Translations under genes and position numbers: made by a program
The notes under the pieces: model-generated
What the model saw: only the letters and a program-made list of their open reading frames with translations
What the model was told of the DNA's origin: nothing
Databases searched by the model: none
Part shown: positions 1 through 5,251 of the stretch, one piece after another
Layout: every line of letters starts with the position of its first letter
Position numbering within the stretch: the stretch's first letter is position 1
Source of the DNA: an uncultured Bacilli bacterium
Lineage (GTDB): Bacteria; Bacillota_I; Bacilli_A; RF39; UBA660
Assembly: GCA_910578745.1 (NCBI GenBank)
Contig: CAJTSN010000008.1
Location: forward strand, 8,413-33,337
Direction: 5' to 3'
Length of the DNA stretch: 24,925 nt

Positions 1-540
1 CAATGTTTCATCATGAGAAACATACAAAATAGGTTTTTCAACTTTGTTGATAAAATCTTCAAGCCACCTTAATGTTTCTATATCTAAATCATTGGTTGGT
101 TCATCTAAAAATAAAATGTCATTGTCATCTAATAGTAATTTTAAAATGCCCAGTTTTACTTTTTCTCCACCCGATAAGGTATGCACTTCTTGCTCTATAA
201 TATTTTCATTGATTTTAAGAACATCAAGCCATTTATAGAAATTTTTTACTTTTTCATAATAAGAACTGTCACTTTCAAACAAAAAATCATATCCTGTTTT
301 CTTTAAATTTTCCTCATCGAGCGTTTGTTCTAAATAACCAATTCGGTATTCTTTTTTTTGAATATCTCCTGTTACCTCTGCATAAGAACAAATACCTAAA
401 ATCCCCTTTAATAATGTAGATTTTCCATTTCCTTCTTCGCCAATAATAGCTAGTTTATCGTTTCTATTTAATACAAAGGATAAGTCTTTAACGATATATC
501 TATCCTTCACTTTTATACTCATATGATTGACTTCTAACAT
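1..540 (-). CDS. ABC-F family ATPase, N-terminal 180 residues (runs off the window)
   Basis: The frame opens at ATG (538-540) behind AGGAGG (547-552) with a 6-nt gap, and stays open to base 1, so the C-terminal half is outside the window. The visible first ABC domain has Walker A GEEGNGKST (residues 34-42), signature LSGGE (122-126), Walker B ILFLDEPTNDLD (142-153) and the switch histidine in VSHDE (H176). There are no membrane segments. The DEPTNDLD form of Walker B and the soluble architecture are typical of ABC-F proteins, which act on the ribosome; several subgroups give resistance to macrolides, lincosamides, pleuromutilins or streptogramins. The start is preceded by a short leader ORF and competing hairpins, as seen for inducible resistance-type ABC-F genes. 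A housekeeping EttA/Uup-like protein cannot be excluded without the second half and the linker. Family is confident; resistance role is inferred. Confidence 0.9.
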   Translation of the reverse strand, partial: MLEVNHMSIKVKDRYIVKDLSFVLNRNDKLAIIGEEGNGKSTLLKGILGICSYAEVTGDIQKKEYRIGYLEQTLDEENLKKTGYDFLFESDSSYYEKVKNFYKWLDVLKINENIIEQEVHTLSGGEKVKLGILKLLLDDNDILFLDEPTNDLDIETLRWLEDFINKVEKPILYVSHDETL

Positions 541-542
541 AG

Positions 543-579
543 TATGCCTCCTTTTTGTGGCATAATCCAAGTTTATGCC
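543..579 (-). promoter_or_regulatory. Competing hairpins around the ABC-F ribosome binding site (putative attenuator)
   Basis: On the minus strand three complementary elements lie in order: GGCATAA (573-579), TTATGCC (559-565) and GGCATA (543-548). The first two form a perfect 7-bp hairpin with a 7-nt loop. The second and third form a perfect 6-bp hairpin whose 10-nt loop and 3' arm hold the AGGAGG of the ABC-F gene. The two structures are mutually exclusive because they share the middle element. No U-run follows, so control would be at translation rather than termination. Which state is the induced one is not obvious: a ribosome stalled on the leader would cover the first element and favour the hairpin that hides the SD. 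Confidence 0.6.
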
Positions 580-583
580 CTAC

Positions 584-604
584 TTATTTTCGATTCATTC
601 TCAT
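584..604 (-). CDS. Six-codon leader peptide MRMNRK upstream of the ABC-F gene
   Basis: ATG AGA ATG AAT CGA AAA TAA reads MRMNRK and sits behind a strong SD, GGAGGTG (610-616), with a 5-nt gap. It ends 4 nt before the first of the competing hairpin elements and 43 nt before the ABC-F start. Very short, basic leader peptides with strong ribosome binding sites are a known control device for erm and ABC-F/msr-type resistance genes, where a drug-stalled ribosome changes downstream RNA folding. The peptide contains two Arg and one Lys but not an exact Arg/Lys-x-Arg/Lys stall motif. Too short for standard gene finders; the call rests on SD strength and context. Confidence 0.6.
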   Translation of the reverse strand: MRMNRK

Positions 605-626
605 GTTTTCACCTCCCATTTTGCTT

Positions 627-656
627 ATTCTACCCATTTAAAATTTTATATTTCAA
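627..656 (-). promoter_or_regulatory. Candidate promoter for leader peptide and ABC-F gene
   Basis: On the minus strand TTGAAA (651-656) is followed after 18 nt by TAGAAT (627-632). Transcription would start near base 620, giving a very short 5' end before the leader SD at 610-616. A TATAAT at 718-723 without a clear -35 is an alternative that would give a longer leader. Confidence 0.35.
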
Positions 657-729
657 CTTCTTTGAATACAAATTTTCCTTTCAAAACAGTTTTCTATTTC
701 TAACAATACATTTTTTAATTATAAACTAT

Positions 730-754
730 AAAAAAATTACAGCTTAAACTGTAA
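730..754 (-). terminator. Terminator after the His-rich protein gene
   Basis: A perfect TTACAG/CTGTAA stem (749-754 with 737-742) and 6-nt loop are followed on the minus strand by a run of T (730-736). It lies 19 nt past the stop codon of the His-rich protein gene and separates it from the ABC-F unit. The plus strand also has a short T-run after the stem, so it may work both ways. Confidence 0.75.
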
Positions 755-772
755 CTTTTTAATGAAATACGA

Positions 773-1057
773 TTAGTGATGATGCCCGTGTCTACCATGA
801 CCACTATAATTTCCTGTGTTCGTGGTTGTATTATGGTGTTCATTATGTTGTTGACTAGACGCACAATTTGAACAATCTTCGTGATTTGTCGTATTCTCAT
901 GATATGGACAATTTCCCACTTCATCTTGATATGGGCAATTTTGATGATAAACTTCTGTTTCATGATTAACAGAATGTCTACCATTTCCATTAAAAGCGTA
1001 AACAGTTGTTGCCATTAAAGAAAATGCTATGATCCCCAAAGCCAAACATTTTTTCAT
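773..1057 (-). CDS. Small secreted His/Cys-rich protein (94 aa), probably metal-binding
   Basis: The start is ATG at 1055-1057, chosen because GGAGGG (1066-1071) lies 8 nt upstream; the frame continues further up without a start of that quality. Residues 1-21 form a signal peptide: MKK, a hydrophobic stretch, then a cleavage site after VYA. The mature part is polar and rich in His, Asn and Cys: two NCPY-type motifs, a CSNC pair, dispersed His, and a C-terminal HGRHGHHH tail. No lipobox is seen, so it is probably released or retained at the cell surface. The composition suggests binding of Zn, Ni or Cu ions outside the membrane; this is inferred from residues only, and no family was recognised. 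It is a single-gene unit with its own promoter and terminator. Confidence 0.8.
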   Translation of the reverse strand: MKKCLALGIIAFSLMATTVYAFNGNGRHSVNHETEVYHQNCPYQDEVGNCPYHENTTNHEDCSNCASSQQHNEHHNTTTNTGNYSGHGRHGHHH

Positions 1058-1091
1058 TTCCGCATCCCTCCTTTTCTCTTCCTTATACACA

Positions 1092-1120
1092 ATTATATAA
1101 TTATTATATGTGATTGTCAA
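1092..1120 (-). promoter_or_regulatory. Exact-consensus sigma-A promoter of the His-rich protein gene
   Basis: On the minus strand TTGACA (1115-1120), a 17-nt AT-rich spacer and TATAAT (1092-1097) match the vegetative consensus at all twelve positions. The gene's SD follows about 20 nt downstream of the -10. Such a promoter implies strong expression unless an operator is present; the AT-rich spacer contains overlapping TATAAT-like words but no clear inverted repeat. Confidence 0.85.
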
Positions 1121-1277
1121 TGAACCATTCCACACAAAATAACTATATACTTTTAAAGATGTTACTACTCAGCCATAAGTTTTCTATCAATCATCTTGAC
1201 AATAAAAGAATACTAGTTATCACTATCTTATTAAAGTCTTTGTTTCTCTCTTTTTTCTTTTATGACTTTATGTAAGT

Positions 1278-1970
1278 TTACTTAAGAATAGATAATAGTA
1301 AATTTGTTAGTTCTTGTTCCGTAATATTTGTGGTTTCAATATCAAAATTGATGTTTTTGTAATGAAACTCCGTAAAATATAATTCGTTATATTTAAAGAT
1401 TTTTAATTCAATATTATTTATTTTAGACATTTTACTTCCATCTTCTGGAAAATAGTAATCTCTTATTGGTTTATTTTCTTTTGAAAACGAAACTCTTATA
1501 TATCTATTCTTTTTCGTATTTGAATAATTAAATACATAACTTTGTAAAGTTTGACTTTCCTCTTTATCAGAATCAATATAAATAGCACTCGCCTGTTTTG
1601 TATCAAAATCATTTGGTAAATTTATATTTTCTATTTCTTTAAAGTAAGGTAGATTCTCTACATCGATTCTTTTCACTTCAGCATTAAATTTTAATGTTCC
1701 TTGAGACATTTCCTGAACATTATTGATATACATACAAACATGATTTTTACTTTCTATACTTGGCTCATACTGATTCGATTTTAATTCCTTGTGATTTGAT
1801 AATACAATACCACTTATTATAGCTACTAGGCAAAATGAAGCAACTGACCACTTGTACAATGTTTTTAAATTCATATTTTTTTTCCTTTCTTTATCGAGAA
1901 TTCTTTGTTTCATAAGTTCCTTATCAAATTCTCTTTCAAACATTTTCTTTATATTTTCATTAGTAGACAC
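1278..1970 (-). CDS. Single-pass membrane protein, probable anti-sigma factor partner of the ECF sigma
   Basis: The start chosen is GTG at 1968-1970, because GGAGGTGA (1976-1983) lies 5 nt upstream; a TTG further up falls inside that SD. The 230-residue product has a charged cytoplasmic N-terminus of about 40 residues (FEREFDKELMKQRIL region), one membrane segment (about residues 41-58) and an external domain of about 170 residues. The first 11 nt overlap the end of the ECF sigma gene, and the SD is made from that gene's GGA GGT GAT codons, so the two are translationally coupled. This layout is that of ECF anti-sigma factors, which hold the sigma at the membrane until a signal arrives. No zinc-type HxxxCxxC anti-sigma motif is present and the external domain was not recognised, so the function rests on context and topology. 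Confidence 0.75.
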   Translation of the reverse strand: MSTNENIKKMFEREFDKELMKQRILDKERKKNMNLKTLYKWSVASFCLVAIISGIVLSNHKELKSNQYEPSIESKNHVCMYINNVQEMSQGTLKFNAEVKRIDVENLPYFKEIENINLPNDFDTKQASAIYIDSDKEESQTLQSYVFNYSNTKKNRYIRVSFSKENKPIRDYYFPEDGSKMSKINNIELKIFKYNELYFTEFHYKNINFDIETTNITEQELTNLLLSILK

Positions 1971-2505
1971 TTTTATCACCTCCAATATTTAATAAGGTTT
2001 TAAGTTCTTTTAGTGTCCTATACAAATTGTTTTTAACATTTGATTCACTTATATTAAGAACTTTTGCAATTTCCTTTATTTCATAATCTTCATAATAATA
2101 CAAATAAAAGATTTTTGAAATAATCACTTTTTTCTTTTTCAAGTATTCCCAGACAATCTTTAAATCTGTTTCTTTAATAAAATGATCTTCTAAATCATAG
2201 TCACTTGGAATTTGGTCTAATAATTCAATACCCTCTTTATTTGAAAATAAGGATACTATTTTATTTTTATAATTGAATCGATAATAATCGATAACTTTAT
2301 TTTTAGCGATTCCCATTATATATTGTTTTGTTATTTTGACCTTTGACTCTTTTTTTATTTTTTTTATTACTTCTAAATAAACATTTTGTACGATGTCTTT
2401 TATGTCTTGAATATTAGAACAATTACAAATTACATATTTAAGCACTTCATTATAGGATTCATAATATAGTATATCAAACGTTTTTAAGGTTTCCTGATCG
2501 ATCAT
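1960..2505 (-). CDS. ECF-type RNA polymerase sigma factor (181 aa)
   Basis: The start is ATG at 2503-2505 behind GAGGTG (2512-2517); upstream extension of the frame has no SD and would overlap the promoter. Region 2 covers about residues 14-80, with DIKDIVQNVYLEVIKKI and YIMGIAKNKVIDYYR resembling the core-binding and -10-melting helices. Region 4 covers about 115-172, with a helix-turn-helix EIKEIAKVLNISESNVKNNL followed by a basic helix. No region 1 or 3 is present, which is the ECF arrangement. Length is usual for the family. The gene overlaps its probable anti-sigma gene by 11 nt, and an ECF-like promoter sits just upstream, so it likely activates its own operon. Regulon and signal are unknown. 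The sequence is Lys- and Ile-rich, as are its neighbours. Confidence 0.9.
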   Translation of the reverse strand: MIDQETLKTFDILYYESYNEVLKYVICNCSNIQDIKDIVQNVYLEVIKKIKKESKVKITKQYIMGIAKNKVIDYYRFNYKNKIVSLFSNKEGIELLDQIPSDYDLEDHFIKETDLKIVWEYLKKKKVIISKIFYLYYYEDYEIKEIAKVLNISESNVKNNLYRTLKELKTLLNIGGDKSVY

Positions 2506-2524
2506 TTTGTTCACCTCACTATAA

Positions 2525-2552
2525 TAGTCGTAAATTTTAACAAAAAGTTTCA
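2525..2552 (-). promoter_or_regulatory. Candidate ECF-sigma autoregulatory promoter
   Basis: On the minus strand TGAAAC (2547-2552) is separated by 16 nt from CGACTA (2525-2530). This matches the TGAAAC-N16-CGxxx style of ECF promoters in Bacillus and has little similarity to the vegetative consensus. The transcript would start close to the SD of the sigma gene, giving a very short leader. Confidence 0.5.
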
Positions 2553-2902
2553 AAATTTTAAAAAAAATAGACTTGTATTCCAAAACGAACCTATACATTT
2601 ATTGTTCCCTTGTACTCTACATTTATTTTTATATACTGAAATAAACATATAACGATACGTTTCTAGTTACTAATCATCATTTCACAATACAAAATTTCCA
2701 TTAATCACTCTCGTCTAATCATATATTGTACCACCCGATTCGATAAGATCTGACTTGTTCTATTTTTAATAAACCTAAAAGGCAATAGATTATTGTTTTA
2801 AGATTTACATTTTTATCACACAAATGAGTATTAGGTATGACTTGTAATTCTTATTTTTTCTACCTAAAAAAGCAATTTTCTTCTTTTTTATTTTTGCATT
2901 AA
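2553..2902. other. Gene-free stretch between serS and the ECF sigma gene
   Basis: About 350 bases with no supported coding frame on either strand. It contains a 7-bp inverted repeat (TTAGGTA/TACCTAA, about 2830-2867), an imperfect repeated word (ACCTAAAAGGCAAT near 2775 and ACCTAAAAAAGCAAT near 2862), and on the minus strand a GGGTGGTAC motif (2728-2736) identical to the conserved core of T-box leaders but without the following CCGCG and pairing arm. No complete riboswitch or small RNA could be drawn. Confidence 0.5.
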
Positions 2903-2929
2903 GAAAAAGAGTTACTTAAACTCTTTTTC
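2903..2929 (-). terminator. Terminator after serS
   Basis: A perfect 11-bp stem, GAAAAAGAGTT with AACTCTTTTTC, and 5-nt loop lies 14 nt past the serS stop. The T-run forms part of the 3' arm. The symmetry makes it plausible in both directions. Confidence 0.8.
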
Positions 2930-2942
2930 GTTAAAATCACTT

Positions 2943-4226
2943 TTATTTTAATTCTATTTTTTCTTTACCACCCATATATGGTTGTAAAGCCTTTGGTACA
3001 TTCACTGTACCATCTTTATTTACATTATTCTCAATCACAGCAATCATTCCACGAGGAGACGCAATGACTGTATTGTTGAGCGTTGAAACTAAGTAATTCC
3101 CACTTTCTCCCTTAACTCTTATTCCCAATCTTCTTGCTTGAGCATCTCCTAAAGTTGAGCAAGAACCAACTTCAAAATATTTTTGTTGTCTTGGACTCCA
3201 TGCTTCTACATCACATGATTTCACTTTAAGATCTGCTAAATCACCAGAACAACATTCAAGTGTTCTAACAGGGACATCTAAACTTCTAAAAAATTCGACC
3301 GTAAACTGCCACATTTTATTGTACCAATCCATTGCTTCTTCAGGTTTACATAAAACGATCATTTCTTGTTTTTCAAATTGATGTACTCTATAAAGTCCCC
3401 TTTCTTCAAGACCATGAGCTCCTACTTCTTTTCTAAAACATGGAGAATAAGAAGTCAATGCGATTGGTAATTCTTTTTCATCTATCATTTGTCCTTTAAA
3501 CTTACCTATCATAGAGTGTTCACTTGTTCCAATTAAATATAAATCTTCATTTTCTATTTTATACATCATTGCATCCATTTCTGCAAATGACATAACGCCA
3601 TTTACAACATCACTACGAATCATAAATGGAGGGATACAATACGTAAAACCTTTGTTTATCATAAAATCTCTAGCATAAGATAACATTGCAGAATGTAATC
3701 TTGCGATATCACCCATCAAATAATAAAAACCATTCCCGCTTGTTCTTCCTGCACTATCTTTATCAAGTCCACCTAAAGCTTCACAGATATCCGCATGATA
3801 TGGAATTTCATAATCTGGCACAAATGGTTCTCCAAATCGTTCTATTTCAACATTTTCTGTATCATCTTTTCCAATAGGAACTGATGCATCAATTAAATTT
3901 GGTATAACGAGCATTCTCTTTTGAATTTGTTCGGCAATTTCACTTTCCTCTTTTTCAATTTCTACCAATTTTTCATTAATTTCTGATACATATTTTTTCT
4001 TAGACTCAGCTTCTTCTATTTTCTTTTCTTTAAACAAAATGCCAATTTCATCACTAAACTGATTTCTCTTCGCCCGTAGAGCGTCTTTTTCTTGCTTTAG
4101 TCTTCGTCCCCTTTCATCGAGCTGTTTCACTTCATCGACTAAAGGCAATTTTTCCTCTTGAAACTTTTTTCTAATATTCTCTTTTACAACTTCTTCCTTC
4201 TCACGAATGAGTTTAATATCTATCAT
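2943..4226 (-). CDS. serS: Seryl-tRNA synthetase
   Basis: Charges tRNA-Ser with serine in the cytoplasm (class II synthetase, homodimer). The 427 residues match the family length. Residues about 1-110 are the highly charged helical-hairpin arm that grips the tRNA-Ser variable arm. The catalytic part carries TSEHS (234-238), motif 2 SPCFRKEVGAHG...YRVHQFEKQEM (261-289) and motif 3 around TLNNTVIASPRGMIAVIENN (382-401). Motif 3 reads LNNT..SPRGMIA rather than the LNGT/S..RTLVA typical of most bacterial enzymes, so this belongs to a divergent SerRS branch. The start ATG has GAGG upstream with a spacing of 9 nt. It is a single-gene unit; the 149-nt upstream gap is too short for a full T-box and none is seen there. 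Confidence 0.96.
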   Translation of the reverse strand: MIDIKLIREKEEVVKENIRKKFQEEKLPLVDEVKQLDERGRRLKQEKDALRAKRNQFSDEIGILFKEKKIEEAESKKKYVSEINEKLVEIEKEESEIAEQIQKRMLVIPNLIDASVPIGKDDTENVEIERFGEPFVPDYEIPYHADICEALGGLDKDSAGRTSGNGFYYLMGDIARLHSAMLSYARDFMINKGFTYCIPPFMIRSDVVNGVMSFAEMDAMMYKIENEDLYLIGTSEHSMIGKFKGQMIDEKELPIALTSYSPCFRKEVGAHGLEERGLYRVHQFEKQEMIVLCKPEEAMDWYNKMWQFTVEFFRSLDVPVRTLECCSGDLADLKVKSCDVEAWSPRQQKYFEVGSCSTLGDAQARRLGIRVKGESGNYLVSTLNNTVIASPRGMIAVIENNVNKDGTVNVPKALQPYMGGKEKIELK

Positions 4227-4375
4227 CTTTTTTTCCTCTTTTCTTTTATCAACTATAGAAAATCTTTTTTTATTTTTTTACAAGACTCTTTTTTACATAG
4301 AAATAAAATCCTTCTTTTTTATAAACGAAAAGTTAGAACTTACTTTTTAAGCCGCAATGACTACGTTTCTATTCT

Positions 4376-5239
4376 TTATTCATAATAAGGATTCATATGA
4401 ATATGGATATACTTTGTACGTTCATTTTTTTGTTTCAATTTTTGTTCAATCGCTTCTATTTCATCGTGTGCTTCCTTCAAAGATAAGTCCGAATTCATAC
4501 TCACTTCCACCGTTAAACTATAGAAATAGCCATATTTCATAATGATTAAATTATCAATTCTATGAATGAGTTCACTTTCTAAAATTATATTTTTTACTTC
4601 TTCATAATAAGCCGTATTGCTTTCTTTTTCACCAATTAAAATGCTGATATTTTCTTTTAAAATCATAAATCCAGTATGAATAATAAATAAACCAACGATT
4701 ACACTTGCCACTTTATCGGCATAAAGAAATGGATGAAAATAGCCTTCAAATTGAATTAAAATACTCGCTATTAACACCACAATAGAGCTGATTACATCCG
4801 TACTCGATTCTTTACCAGATGCTATTAAAATTTGATTATCAAGTTCTCTTCCCTTTCGAATTAAATATCTAGATACAATAAATTTAGATGCTATCGTAAA
4901 TAGGCTGACAACAATTACAATTTTACTTGGAATTTCAATTTCTTTTTGTACTACACTAAAAATAAGAAAAAGACCGATCATGATCACGATTATGCCTATC
5001 ATAGCACTCGTCACATATTCAATTCGTCCATGTCCAAAAGGATGTTTTTTATCTTCTGGTTTACGGGCGAGGACATTTCCAAATAAAGCAACAACATCAG
5101 TAATTAAATCACTAAATGAATGAATACCATCTGCAACTAAAGCACTTGATTTAGAAAAAAATCCTATAACTACTTTCATAGTAGAAAGTAAAGCATTTGT
5201 TAAAAAACTAATGAACATCACACAAGATGCACTTTTCAA
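4376..5239 (-). CDS. Cation diffusion facilitator (CDF) family metal exporter
   Basis: A 287-residue membrane protein with about six hydrophobic segments in the first 210 residues and a soluble C-terminal domain ending in HIHMNPYYE. The transmembrane-2 motif ADGIHSFSDLITD (36-48) supplies H40 and D44, and the loop motif HPFGHGRIE (66-74) is typical of bacterial CDF exporters, which move Zn, Mn, Fe or Co out of the cell in exchange for protons. At the transmembrane-5 site, usually HxxxD or DxxxD, the sequence is E144-SST-D148, so metal preference may differ from the zinc type. The start is TTG (5237-5239), supported by GGAGGGG at 5246-5252. The SD begins within the polA stop codon (TAGGAGGGG), so the gene is coupled to polA, although no functional link is evident. 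Confidence 0.92.
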   Translation of the reverse strand: MKSASCVMFISFLTNALLSTMKVVIGFFSKSSALVADGIHSFSDLITDVVALFGNVLARKPEDKKHPFGHGRIEYVTSAMIGIIVIMIGLFLIFSVVQKEIEIPSKIVIVVSLFTIASKFIVSRYLIRKGRELDNQILIASGKESSTDVISSIVVLIASILIQFEGYFHPFLYADKVASVIVGLFIIHTGFMILKENISILIGEKESNTAYYEEVKNIILESELIHRIDNLIIMKYGYFYSLTVEVSMNSDLSLKEAHDEIEAIEQKLKQKNERTKYIHIHMNPYYE

Positions 5240-5251
5240 AATAAACCCCTC

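Noticed and set aside
544..747. Plus-strand 67-codon frame
   Set aside because: It lies over the minus-strand leader and attenuator region, has no SD of its own and an unlikely Phe/Leu-rich composition.
715..990. Second minus-strand frame over the His-rich gene
   Set aside because: It is a shadow in another frame, with no SD; the secreted His-rich frame has a good SD and signal peptide.
4320..4350. Weak AAAAGT/ACTTTT hairpin after the CDF gene
   Set aside because: Only 6 AT-rich pairs and no clean T-run; not enough to call a terminator.
4227..4375. Possible T-box leader for serS
   Set aside because: The gap is only 149 nt and contains no GGTGGNACC motif; the only such core in the window lies downstream of serS.
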